Shown here piece by piece: positions 50,206-62,064 of a stretch of DNA of 64,000 nt; position 1 is the stretch's first letter; the number at the start of each line of letters is the position of its first letter. The stretch is from Sipunculus nudus (taxonomy: Eukaryota; Annelida; Sipuncula; Golfingiida; Sipunculidae), in the NCBI GenBank assembly GCA_026874595.1, contig CM049313.1, positions 66,158,159 through 66,222,158 on the forward strand, given 5' to 3'. Made by a program: the position numbers and the translations under genes. Under the pieces are notes generated by a model. The model saw only the letters and a program-made list of their open reading frames with translations, made no database searches and was not told where the DNA came from.

Positions 50206-50589
50206 TTTGGGTTAACTTGAGAGCTTCCTTTTTGGGCGTTCCGCAATTATTTTCATCAAAATTTTCGAAGGCAAATAGTTGTCTTTTTTATTTAAAGGTC
50301 TATATTCATTTGCAATTATATGTGATTACCTCATGCCATATTATCTCATTTTCGCTAAATATAAACTTTTCCAGTTAAACCATCCCGACACATGGTCTTC
50401 ATATCTCCAATTCACATGGTTTATTACGTTGTTTTGATTCTTTATGTGAGCAAACAGTCCACGTGTGTCTCTTAACCATAACAAGGCCAGAGGTAAAATA
50501 TTTTATCAAAAAAGAAGAAGAAACACATGAAAAGAAGGAACACAGGGGAAACAAGCAAAGAAGCTTGAATAATCTTGATTTTTGAAGTT

Positions 50590-50815
50590 GCATGGTATGG
50601 ACACCAGGTAGCGTGGGCGTTATGTTTATGTTTGCACCACTGTTTGCGCCCGGCGCAAGCTTTTTTCCATCCGTGTATACGGATACGTGAACGGTTTTAG
50701 AATGAAATATTGACATATATGTTGAAATGTATTTTGACGTAATATTTGAAGGAGAATACACTATATTTCATATGTACGTGTTATACCTATAGTGTGTAAA
50801 TAGGTCCCTTTCACT
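50590..50815 (+). repeat. Dispersed repeat R3, copy 1
   Basis: Ordered blocks shared with 60190-60400: GCGTGGGCGTTATGTTTATG, TGTTTGCGCCCGGCGCAAGC, ACGGTTTTAGAATGAAATATT, AAGGAGAATACACTA and GTCCCTTT. It has no coding frame. Confidence 0.6.
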
Positions 50816-53574
50816 CCCGTTATCATGAACTCATATGTACCAGCGAATCCTGAAAATTTACCAGCTGATGGTTCATCCAGAGTTCGACCAATCACATTAA
50901 GAGGACCCAGAGTGTCTTGATATTCTGCAGACACTCACTTACAACACAGACAGCGTTACAGATTAAAACAGGCCCCTGCCTATCATATAAAAGCATTCAT
51001 TCTGCGAAACCGTCCCAAGTTTCAGAATCTATCTAAAGGTGGACTGAATTCATCATTTTTGATTAAAAAAATTATTCCTACAGTTAATGAGTAGCAAATG
51101 GCATCTACAAATGCAAATTTCGTCCATAGCTTGTTTTTGTGAAGTATGACACTATAGCCCCTGTATTTCCTAATGTGAAAGAATATTTCTTTCCATCCGT
51201 TCCAGAGATTTTATTTTATCACATTTTCGCTCCCAAAACAGGGTGGCTTTCCTGATATAAGATATCAGAGAAGCACATAAACCTATAATGTACATTGATG
51301 ATGTGACCTTGGGGCCTGCATTACGGCTACCTTTAATTACTTCCCACAGATCAAAATACCAATACAACTAAAAAAGACATTGTGACAGTATAACATATCA
51401 AATTATTTTAACATTGTTTCAATAAACTTAAAGAACATTTGATATTAAACGTAACTAAACTTGACATTTATATGATGGTTGAATTGAGGTAAAGGGTAAA
51501 CGAATATATATAAATGCATATACATATATAATAATGGATATTAATCACTATGTTTTTACGATGTGTAAACGGAACCAAGCGATCGGTATGAAATACCAAG
51601 AATATGCCCGCTTGTCAAAAAGCAGTTTGACTTTACGTGTTTTAACATTATTAATGACCTCAAATAATTTATAGTCGCTCTGGGTTTGGAATTAATGGGT
51701 TTTATATTGGACAGAATCCGTCATGAGACCCCGGTGACAAAACTGACGACGACAGGATGGCAACCTGTTTATGGATACGTAACTTTCCTGTCGTAAGACA
51801 TCAAATTAAACGAATATATATAATTTTCAGCCACTTGTAGGCATTTGTTTGATGAATGTCTCAAAAATGCCACCTTAAAAGAGACCTTTTTCTCGTGTAC
51901 ATGCACAGGATGTGTCGGATTCATGTCATAAACGCACTGAATAGAACTTTTTCATTTAACTAGCGACATCTATCGGCGATATCTGACATGTATGATTCTG
52001 GGTAGTATAGCTTACTCGTGTACAGCGGTAAACGTTTGAAGAGGCTGTGTTGCCCTTTTAGGTTCTGTTGCAGTGACATAACTTGTAACTTGATCTGACA
52101 ATTAATGCTAAGTTAGTTAACAAAATAATGATGTTAGATCATTTATTTAAGGTCAAATACAGATATATATAGTATTCTAGCTAAAATATACCTACATTCT
52201 ACCTCCTATTTATTGATATAAGGTACCTGAATACATGATATCATCGTCTTGTCTGTCTGTTTACATGCGGAGGGCGGTTGACCCAAACCTGCTCAAACAC
52301 GGGCAGTGAGCATGCTAATGAAAAATTTCTATTTCGCGTAGCCCTCGTAAAATTCAACAGACTGACAGGCATGAATTAAAGATAAGTTAGACGAGGGTAA
52401 AAAAACATAAGTTCCGCCAGAGTCGGCGGGGGAGACAATTTACTAATTCCTCTTAGTACATCTTTCAACACCAGGCCAAATATATGGATTGTACACAGTC
52501 GCTGATTTTGTCGTATTTGTGATTTACATCTAGCGGTCTGTTCTTCGCTTTAAAGCTCCTGCGTCAGCGCAAATTAATAAAAACGGTTTATAATTATAGC
52601 AGCGTCTAGTATCATCACGTCTCTTAAGCGTTGCCTTCACATTTTGCTGCAAGAGTTTTCACCAAGTACTACGGTAACTAAATAATACAAGGCATCAACG
52701 TGGGATTAACGTGTTTTGCGCCCAACAGATCATTTTAGATGAGCTCATATACCACTGCATTGGGAAAGAGTGTGTACCACCATACTGGCAGGAAGATAGA
52801 AGGCTGAACTCGGGGTCATATAACCCTTTAGAAAAATGTACATTAACTTTGATTGTTTTGTTTAATTAATTATAGACTATTATCCCTTACAAAAGGTTAG
52901 TCCATTGTCCATTGGCAAACGTAACCCCATTATAGAAGACTGTAATATGCTGCTTAATTTCAGGGCCCACTTTCAGCCGTCGCCTCAGTCTTTTGGAAAA
53001 CTGCACTCTAATGGCCATCCGTCCTATTACATCTATACTGCTGTAAACAGTCAGTAATCTTAACACTAGATGACAAGTGAGGTACTGAAACAAAAGAATG
53101 TAATCAATGTAATCATCCCTCTCCCCCTCGGGAGAATAATTTTAATATATTGCAAATAATATATTAAAAATTAGAATTTACCCTGAAAAATTACATCTAA
53201 ACCTGGTTTAAAAATCTGTTTTGTCCCCGATTGTAAATTAAAATAAGTGGCCTAGCGGCAATTGTAATCCCTTTTGATAAATTTTAATCCCCCCCCCGGA
53301 AATTTACAGATTATATAAAAAGAAGTCTGATTTAAATGAAAAAAACCTTGGAGCTAAAAAAACGTTATAAATATCTGTTTAAATCAAATAAATTTGATTG
53401 AAATAAAAATAATCCCTTTTTTTATATTTTTATCACATAATTTTAAAATAGTGGACAAGGAAACAACACTTCTATGTTGTACAGTATTACATATATATCA
53501 AATAGGTAACGTACAAATGAACCAGTCTGGTTAAAAATATTCCAGCTCTTTTGTGTTGAAGGTGAAAAGAAGCC
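50816..53574. other. Noncoding, nothing recognised
   Basis: AT-rich, no gene supported. A 68-codon minus frame at 52887-53093 has no recognisable motif. Confidence 0.4.
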
Positions 53575-53757
53575 ATTCTTGTCCGATGCGAACGACAAAA
53601 AATAGAACATGTTCTATTTTTATCGTTCGGATAGCATCGTTCGGATTAGGTGTGTATGCACCAACATAAAATAAAGTGTTTTATTTTTTCGTTCGTACAG
53701 CAAATTTTCGTTCGGACGTAAAATTCGTTCGTACGCATCCGGTGTGAAACCCCCTTA
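53575..53757. mobile_element. CGTTCG-rich MITE-like repeat with a long palindrome
   Basis: CGTTCG or CGAACG occurs about seven times in 180 bases. A perfect 24-base palindrome (centre CATG, arms AAAAATAGAA) lies near 53598-53621 and extends imperfectly with CGAACGA and TCGTTCG to about 42 bases. The right side ends in ATCCGGTGTGAAACCCCC, which looks like a MITE terminus; the matching left end is absent or decayed. Confidence 0.5.
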
Positions 53758-53789
53758 AGACTGGCACGTTTCGACACCATTGGACCAAT

Positions 53790-54920
53790 AATCTGAAATT
53801 CGGCATACAGTTAGATGTCCCCAAAATCTTGGTCATTAGGACTTTGTTCCATCGAGATATTTAGGAAAAACCTAATATTCTCTATATAGTTCCTATGTAC
53901 ATGCCAGACATTAAGTCAGTATTATTTAATTTAAAAAAGTTATGGGCCCAAACATTATGGACTTTGTAAAAAAATCAGGAAAGATATTTGGTCACTTAAG
54001 ACCAAAAGTGTTAAAGGTAGGGACTTTTTTCAGTAATACAACTTTAATTAATCAAAATTTAATTGTATACCAAAAATTAGATCAAAATGAGTTAATTTTT
54101 TTTAAATATTGGCAAAAATATAAAATTGGTACCTTGAATTTTGCCCAAATTTGGCCACGGCACGTTTTTTTCCTGTGAGTACTGTGGATTTAATTTTCAC
54201 AGCATGTACACATAAGGATTTAATCTGTTAAAATCTGAAATTTGAAAATAAAAGCTGCAAAATTAGGCTGGTTATTGAATTTTTTGTTGTATTCCCACAC
54301 ATTGTCAAGCAGTCCACTTTAATGACTGTAGGTCATTCAGTGCACATCTCTATGCTCCCCAGGCTGTTGGCATAATGTTAAATGTCCCCAAAATCTCCTA
54401 CCATACCGAAAATTGGGTCATTAGGACTTTGTTCCTTCGAGATATTAAGGAAAAACCTCCGTTTTCCATAAAAAAGCCATTGTTACACTTCAAGGCTGCC
54501 TAATATCAAAACCACTGATCTGTTTTTGATCATATTTAGTATTCATATTCTTTCATACATTTTCTACCAACATACCAAAAATTAGGTCAGTATTTGGTAT
54601 TATTTTGAAGTTATGGGCCAAAATATAATGCAATTTTAAAAAAACCAGGAAATATATTTACTCACCTAACATGAGAATTGCTGAACCTAGAGACTTTTTT
54701 TCAGGAATATAACTTTATTTAATCAAGATTCAATTGTTTACCTTAAATTAGATCTGAATTTTGCAAATTTTTCAAGTTATTAGCATAAATAAAAAATCAA
54801 TACCTTAAATTTCGTCCAACTTTGGCAATGGCACGTTTTTCCCCTGTAAGCACTGTTGATTTAATTTTCACAGCAGATATTAATAAGGATTTAATCTTTA
54901 AAAATCTGAAATTTCAAAGA
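53790..54920 (+). repeat. Imperfect tandem duplication, about 570-670 bp unit
   Basis: ATGTCCCCAAAATCT (53816 and 54382), GGTCATTAGGACTTTGTTCC, AGGAAAAACCT, GCACGTTTTT, TTTAATTTTCACAGCA and AAGGATTTAATCT (54214 and 54886) occur twice in the same order. The second copy carries about 105 extra bases. The units are AT-rich and noncoding. Confidence 0.75.
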
Positions 54921-55664
54921 AATTGATTGGAAAGAATAGCTTTTATTCACGTTTTCATACACCATGTCAAGTGTTGTTTACATCTAGCCCACCTAGTAGT
55001 ACAGCCTTCACTTGCATTATGTAACCCACCACAGGCAGCTTGCCTTGGCTCAGCTTGGCCACTACCAGCAGGCTTCCCCTCTGCCCTGCACTCCCCCCCC
55101 CCCCGCCCAGATGGTGCATAAACTAGATGAATGTTATTATTTTCTGTATTTGATTCATCCTTATTCTAGGCTATCTATGCTACATTTTAGATTTTGTATT
55201 GTACCACCAGGGTTACAATGATTAAAATGTACATTTAATTGTGTCCACAAAGTGGTGTATTGCTATGAAAGTGTGGATGTTCATCAGATAAGTAATTCCT
55301 TACTTCAGAAGAGTGAAAACTTCACCAGGTGTGAAATTGACTATTAATTCCAGTAATAAATTAAAAGTGGGATAGTAATTAGCACAATGATATTGTTTGT
55401 CCCTCATTCAACCAACAGTGTGTATACTTTATTTGAAAAGATGTTTTATTTTATCAAATTTACTGAATCTTTTATTTTATTTTGGTGAATAAAATTAAGC
55501 ATGTACTGAAAACTCCAATGTGCAAAACTTTTTAATAGTATTTCAAGGAATATTCTTGTAGATTCCATGTAGTGGCATTATTTTCTTTTAAATTCAGTTT
55601 AAACATTTATGATTTAAAAATAATAAGATATATGTGTATGCATAATATGACCCAATATGAGCTA
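54921..55664. other. Noncoding, nothing recognised
   Basis: A short C run lies at 55090-55103. No gene is supported. Confidence 0.4.
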
Positions 55665-55810
55665 CACTCTGGATATATAATGATTGCAACTTTTGCAACA
55701 ATTCTAATATTTTAACTTATAGTTTTCAGTTTTTTTACTCTGTATATATAATGATTGCAACTTTTGCAACAATTCTAATATTTTTACTTATATTTTCAGT
55801 TTTTTTATTA
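55665..55810 (+). repeat. 71-bp tandem duplication
   Basis: TATAATGATTGCAACTTTTG occurs at 55676 and 55747, followed in both by CAACAATTCTAATATTTT and a TTTTCAGTTTTTTTA end. The copies are nearly identical, so the event is recent. Confidence 0.85.
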
Positions 55811-56789
55811 AAAATCAATAAAAACTGGAAATAAAAAAAATGATTCAGATAAAAACTTCTTAATGGAAAAAGTGGATATGCTAAAAAAATAGGCTTATAT
55901 ATATACTTAAATGCATTATTCCCTTGAAAGTGAAATAAAGGTATTAGTCCATTCTTTCCACTTGCCTGTCCATCTGTAAATTTTCATATGCATCACAGTA
56001 TCTCAAAATTTTTTTCTGTTTTTCTTCATGACAGTCTTGTCAGAGTATTAGTTTGCAATCATATATTTAGAACTTTACTATAACCAAGTAGGAGGGCCCC
56101 TTTCCTCTTAGCTTTTCATATTCTTATATAAATGAAAAACATTACAAAAGAATATTTCTACATCCACCTTCGTGCTGCCCTCACTTTTCCCTTCTCCGAA
56201 CCCCATCCCAAAGTCAGCCTCCGTAAGCAAGAACAAGATGAATCAGATATATTCATACTTTAATATTTTGTATAACTATTCGTCAATAGGTACATATGTA
56301 CATGCTAGAAATTATGTCAATATTGTGTAATATGTAGACCCAGTGGGCATCACAATAATATACCTTGTCAAGACTAAAGAGATATTGTGTCATACAGTCA
56401 CAAATTCATAAATCACTTCATCAGCATAGTTAATCATAACATCATATCTGTCAAATTGAAAGCTTGCAGACTACCATACACTTTAGATCCTTCAACAAAT
56501 AGCCTTATCATCATTCTACTACTGCTTATTACTGCTGTCATTGCATTCATATTTGCTCAAATATATCACAATTTTCAACCCCTCCTAAATAAATAAAAAA
56601 TAAACCACTATATTTTACTCTATTAATCCATCAGTCAGGTAATTTCATTTATCTTTTACTCACATATTACATTACATTCCTTTATAATAGCCAAACATGT
56701 CCATGATATTCATAAGCTTTATCGACTCGATATAATATCACAGTGGAGAAACATTTATAGTCCAATCACAATCAGCTGAGCGCCGTGAC
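55811..56789. other. Noncoding, nothing recognised
   Basis: AT-rich sequence without supported features. Confidence 0.4.
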
Positions 56790-56990
56790 CAATGGGTCCC
56801 TTGTTTACGGTCGGCCCCAACCAGGGTGAGCGCTCTTCAGGTTTAACTGGAAAGCTGTGCCCCACAGCCATGTATCACTCACGTATGAGTGCGTCTTTGG
56901 GGGGTTCCTCGGTGTTATGACCAAGCAAGGGGGATGATTACACACCCAGGACCCGCAGGTGTGGTAGACACCAGGCTTGGGTGACACCAG
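56790..56990 (+). mobile_element. SINE S1, 5'-truncated copy
   Basis: The plus strand reads GGTCGGCCCCAACCAGGGTG, AGCGCT, GCTGTGCCCCACAGCCATGT, GAGTGCGTCTTTGGGGGGTT and CCTCGGTGTTATGACC. This is the S1 body order seen on the minus strand at 18175-18320. The tRNA-like head is missing. Confidence 0.55.
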
Positions 56991-57653
56991 GATACAAAAA
57001 ATAAATGATAGGAAGCGAGTGCTACCGCCCTGTCAAGTAGTCCCAAACCGAAATTGAAACTCTGAAGATGTACATACTAAGGTTAAGAATTAGATAAGTC
57101 AGCATTAAAAAATAAAGGCGATAACCTCAACAAACAAAAAAATAAAAAAAAAAAAAAACCGGATTATAATAGGATCTTATTCGCACAAGTAGGTGTTGTT
57201 AGAAGGTACACAAACATGTTTAACGGTTCTTCTGGCTTATTAAAATCATTAACAATGTACTTTCAAGTTTTAAGGCGAAACTATATGCGGTTCTTTGCAT
57301 TTGAAAGCATGCCGCTCTTAAACCTCGATTAATTCTCTCGTGTTGATTATTTGAAGGCCTGACCGGGATCCAAAGATTCTACGCATGATCATTTAATGTG
57401 ACTGCATAATTTGAAATCAAATTCATTTGGACAACACTGCATGGCTCCATGTTTACGAACATGAATATTAATCAATCGTAAATTATATACTTTTATTATG
57501 AACCTCAACATTTTATAATCGAGTGAAAGCCCTGCTAAGGGATTCGTTAAAATAAAGGATAAACGTAATTATTATCATGTCCAATGCTAATACATTTGGA
57601 CACGATCTGAAAAGTCATTAGGTTCGACACTGTCTGTTGTTATAACATCGCAC
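56991..57653. other. Noncoding, nothing recognised
   Basis: A run of A residues lies near 57137-57160. No gene is supported. Confidence 0.4.
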
Positions 57654-59071
57654 TATTATCGATGTATAAATTTATCGTGATACGATGATTTGCATTTTGC
57701 GTATCGTGATACAGTTTTCAAATACCGATGTTTTTCGAAAATTTATTAAATATATTTTTGTAGCAAAATCAATGTTTCTGTTACAGATTTAGACGTCTAA
57801 ATGGGTTGAAATGCCAGGCTAAAAGTGAAGCCGTCACCATGTCTTCAGACGTACATTTAAAAAAGCGTTACATTATTAGCGTAACTTGAACCATTGGATG
57901 AACTGTCGATCTTTGAACATGACACATATGACCTTTTAAAATTCTATCAATTTTAGATGAATAATATATGGTCATCCCTGATTCTATCGTTAACATAAAA
58001 TGCTTGCATAATTAGCCATGCTAGAAAATTATGTGTAAAAAATGGGTTAGTAAAATAAAGTTAGTAAATTAATTTGTGTTATGGATATTTAGTTTCAATG
58101 AGACCAATTTCTCTGAAATGTCGGTGTAAAGCCTGTTTCAATGTTTCTTCAAGGAATCATTGTGTAGGGTATGATGAAAAGGTCTATTCATAAGGGTTTT
58201 GGTTAATACTATATTAAATTATAAATATGTATATTAATTGTTTTATGGATCAATTGAAGAACTAAAGGGATGTTTTTTTTTCTGTAGTTTTGCTAACCAG
58301 TGGCGGATCCAGGATTTAGAAAAAAAGGAGGACTTATAACAAAGCCTTGAAAAGAACCAAAGGTCTGGAAAAGGGGGAGGGGCAGGCCGCAAAAATTAAT
58401 CAGAAACCCTTGTAAAAAATGTTGGCAGGGCTTAAAAAGGGGGTTGGGTGGGGGGTGTCCTTACCCCCTGCACTAATCTCCCCTCGGATCCGCTTCTGCA
58501 AACTTTCACTATTTTCCGACTGTTGAGTGACATGTTTATCTGTTGGTAGTCTTCCTTTCCGACAAAACGCAGTCTCTGCACCAGTTCTCAAACTTATAAT
58601 TGATAAGATTTAATTCAACCACATGTATCACTGTTTATCCGTGCTAATGTGACGCCCTATTACCTATTATTAGGCGTATTGCCTGCACGTTTCGTATTGC
58701 AATATATTGCGATATGTATAGAAGCTTATTGCGATACGTATCGCGATATTTTTCATTGTATCAATTTACATGAAGTAAGTGTATGTTCTGGTTTAAACAA
58801 CACATTAAATGTTGTTAAATTATCATCATGTAAATTATGATGACACAATGAAAGTTTATACAGATCAGATTTTACACAGGTGATACGGCAAAATTAATCA
58901 GAACAGTATTTTATTAATATTGAAAGAACTCGAGGAAACCTGTATTTACTTGAGTAGATCAGTTTCAGTCATGTTTTACAAAATATCGAAACAATCGATA
59001 TATAAAAACCATATCACAATACGCAATACACGAATCACTGTATCGCGATAACCGATAATATATCGATAATA
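57654..59071. mobile_element. DNA-transposon-like element with about 85-bp terminal inverted repeats
   Basis: The left 85 bases (TATTATCGATGTATAAATTT, then ATCGTGATAC, TTTTGCGTATCGTGATACAG, CCGATG) align with the reverse complement of 58987-59071 (TATTATCGATATATTATCGG, ATCGCGATACAG, TATTGCGTATTGTGATATGG, TCGATTG). Similarity is about 70-75 percent by eye. A further block near 58685-58760 is rich in ATTGCGATAC and ATCGCGATA phrases and resembles the arms. No transposase frame is present. A MITE is nested at 58298-58498. The target duplication is not clear. Confidence 0.65.
58298..58498. mobile_element. MITE, CAGTGGCGGATCC termini (nested)
   Basis: The left end CAGTGGCGGATCCAGG and the right end, read on the other strand, CAGAAGCGGATCCGAGG form a 13-base-plus imperfect inverted repeat. 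The interior is G-rich on the plus strand (GGGGGAGGGG, GGGGGTTGGGTGGGGGGT). Related ends or copies lie at 10735, 14933-15151 and 24398. The 201-bp element has no coding capacity. Confidence 0.75.
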
Positions 59072-60189
59072 TCACAAATTCTTACTTCTGAGGAATCGTT
59101 TTTACCAAATACACCTTTTCGCTCCTTTATTTCTGATAGACAAGACTATAATCCGAGCCAAATGATGCACTGACTTTCAAACATGGGTTAATACGAATAT
59201 ATTTTAAAACAAACTGAAGGCTGAATTTAACGGGAATAGATATTATGCACCCACAAGATTTACGATAATTGTATTGGAAGGAAGAATAACACCACTTTCT
59301 TAGTTTTAAGAAAAACTTGAATACTTTAGGAACCATGGAACATTAATGTATTATTTTTTTTTCTTACTGGGTATTATAAGGAAGGACGATAGTGACTTTA
59401 ATGGAACTAGTTAATCAGTGAAAAGATGGCAAAGAACGACAGATTTAAACATTGCGAGTTAATTTATATCAAGCACAAATAAGCTCCTGTTATTATCAGT
59501 CTTGATCAGCGTGACAATGAAGCGTTCTTCATACAAAAAAATATAAATTATGGAACAATACATTACTTCAAAGACAACGGAGTGTATTCAAAACCAGACA
59601 ATGTACGCTCACTAAAATATCAGGAAGAAAATGTTGAGAAATTCACAAAAGACAAGCTTATTTTCAAAAGACCAATACATTTTCTGTTGTATGGGTGGAA
59701 TTGTATGGTGTACCTAAAGAAATAAGTTGTTCGTTATATGCAGGCCATATAAAACTTCCCTCCGTAAATCAACTGATGCACAGACGATTCTGCTTGAACA
59801 TATGTGGTCCAGATCATGTGTAAATTCTGGGTATTTAGTCTGCACATACTCACGAAGAGATATTTGATGGCATGACCCATGTAGTCCCTTTAAGGCACAT
59901 AATCATTTGCAATAATGCGTGTATTATCTCACGCTATTAATTAATTTGACTGAGTACAAAGTTTTCCATCAAATCGCCGAGGCACACTGACATACTAGTT
60001 CCATTTCATCTGTTTTACGCAGTTATGGTTGTGAGTGTGTGAAAAGAGTCAACGTGTGTCTGTACACAATAAGAAGACTGCGTGACAGGAGGCCTGATCT
60101 TGCGCATGCGCAACAGTTCCCAAACAAGGAGTAGAAATATCGGTTTGAAGCCTGGAAAAAATCTGAATTTACGAATTTTTAGGAGCACG
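59072..60189. other. Noncoding, nothing recognised
   Basis: Unique-looking sequence without supported genes. Confidence 0.4.
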
Positions 60190-60400
60190 GCCACCATGTG
60201 GCGTGCGCGCTATGTTTATGATCAGCGCCATTGTTGGCGCCCGTTGCAAGCGTATCTCAACTCGTGTGCAGGACTAACTAAACGGTTTTAGGACAAAATA
60301 TTAGCAGATAATAAAATAATTCAAGGAGAACATACTACATTGCACGTATAATGGACATGCTTTTTATGTGATTGTGTCCCTTTAAAACAACGCTGAAAGG
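60190..60400 (+). repeat. Dispersed repeat R3, copy 2
   Basis: Matches 50590-50815 in order: GCGTGCGCGCTATGTTTATG, TTGTTGGCGCCCGTTGCAAG, ACGGTTTTAGGACAAAATATT, AAGGAGAACATACTA and GTCCCTTT. Confidence 0.6.
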
Positions 60401-60633
60401 GGGAGGGGTTGTTAATGTAGCAAAATAGCGAGGTCAAAACAATAACAGAGGAGATGTAACAAATCGTTGCCTGTAACAAACACCTGGACCAGTTGATGTG
60501 TGCTGGGAATACCAGTAGGCTTTAGATATATTTGTTGCTTGCAGGTGTTGGGAGGAAAACGGTGCAAGGCGCGAAATCGGCCGCTGTGATTCGGCATGTT
60601 GTTTTATATCCAAGATATTCAGGTTTGATGCAA

Positions 60634-62064
60634 GGGGCGCGCCCCCGTGCATGTCCCGATATACATCTTAGTTTACCTAATATACATGGGTGGGCGCGCC
60701 CCCGTGCATGTCCCGATATACATCTTAGTTTTCCTAATATACATGGGTGGGCGCGCCCCCGTGCATGTCCCGATATACATCTTAGTTTACCTAATATACA
60801 TGGGTGGGCGCGCCCCCGTGCATGTCCCGATATACATCTTAGTTTACCTAATATACATGGGTGGGCGCGCCCCCGTGCATGTCCCGATATACATCTTAGT
60901 TTACCTAATATACATGGGTGGGCGCGCCCCCGTGCATGTCCCGATATACATCTTAGTTTACCTAATATACATGGGTGGGCGCGCCCCCGTGCATGTCCCG
61001 ATATACATCTTAGTTTACCTAATATACATGGGTGGGCGCGCCCCCGTGCATGTCCCGATATACATCTTAGTTTACCTAATATACATGGGTGGGCGCGCCC
61101 CCGTGCATGTCCCGATATACATCTTAGTTTACCTAATATACATGGGTGGGCGCGCCCCCGTGCATGTCCCGATATACATCTTAGTTTACCTAATATACAT
61201 GGGTGGGCGCGCCCCCGTGCATGTCCCGATATACATCTTAGTTTACCTAATATACATGGGTGGGCGCGCCCCCGTGCATGTCCCGATATACATCTTAGTT
61301 TACCTAATATACATGGGTGAGCGCGCCCCCGTGCATGTCCCGATATACATCTTAGTTTACCTAATATACATGGGTGGGCGCGCCCCCGTGCATGTCCCGA
61401 TATACATCTTAGTTTACCTAATATACATGGGTGGGCGCGCCCCCGTGCATGTCCCGATATACATCTTAGTTTACCTAATATACATGGGTGGGCGCGCCCC
61501 CGTGCATGTCCCGATATACATCTTAGTTTACCTAATATACATGGGTGGGCGCGCCCCCGTGCATGTCCCGATATACATCTTAGTTTACCTAATATACATG
61601 GGTGGGCGCGCCCCCGTGCATGTCCCGATATACATCTTAGTTTACCTAATATACATGGGTGGGCGCGCCCCCGTGCATGTCCCGATATACATCTTAGTTT
61701 ACCTAATATACATGGGTGAGCGCGCCCCCGTGCATGTCCCGATATACATCTTAGTTTACCTAATATACATGGGTGGGCGCGCCCCCGTGCATGTCCCGAT
61801 ATACATCTTAGTTAACCTAATATACATGGGTGGGCGCGCCCCCGTGCATGTCCCGATATACATCTTAGTTTACCTAATATACATGGGTGGGCGCGCCCCC
61901 GTGCATGTCCCGATATACATCTTAGTTTACCTAATATACATGGGTGGGCTCGCCCCCGTGCATGTCCCGATATACATCTTAGTTTTCCCAAAATACATGG
62001 GTGGGCGCGCCTCGTGCATGTCCAGATATACATCTTAGTTTACCTAATATACATGGGTAGGTGT
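60634..62064. repeat. 57-bp minisatellite, about 25 units
   Basis: CATCTTAGTTTACC recurs every 57 bases (for example 60664 and 60721) with almost no variation. Each unit has the palindrome GGGCGCGCCC next to CCCGTGCATG and an AT-rich half (GATATACATC, CCTAATATACATG). Rare variants: TTTTCC in unit 2; GTGAGCGCG at about 61318 and 61717, exactly seven units apart; GTTAACC at 61812; GGCTCGCC at 61948. The last units are more diverged. Since 57 is divisible by 3, two plus-strand frames stay open (262 and 463 codons) as by-products; the translations are 19-residue repeats. Confidence 0.95.

Noticed and set aside
60647-62038. 463-codon plus-strand frame and an overlapping 262-codon frame
   Set aside because: Both are readings of the 57-bp minisatellite; two frames of the same DNA being open shows it is repeat-driven.
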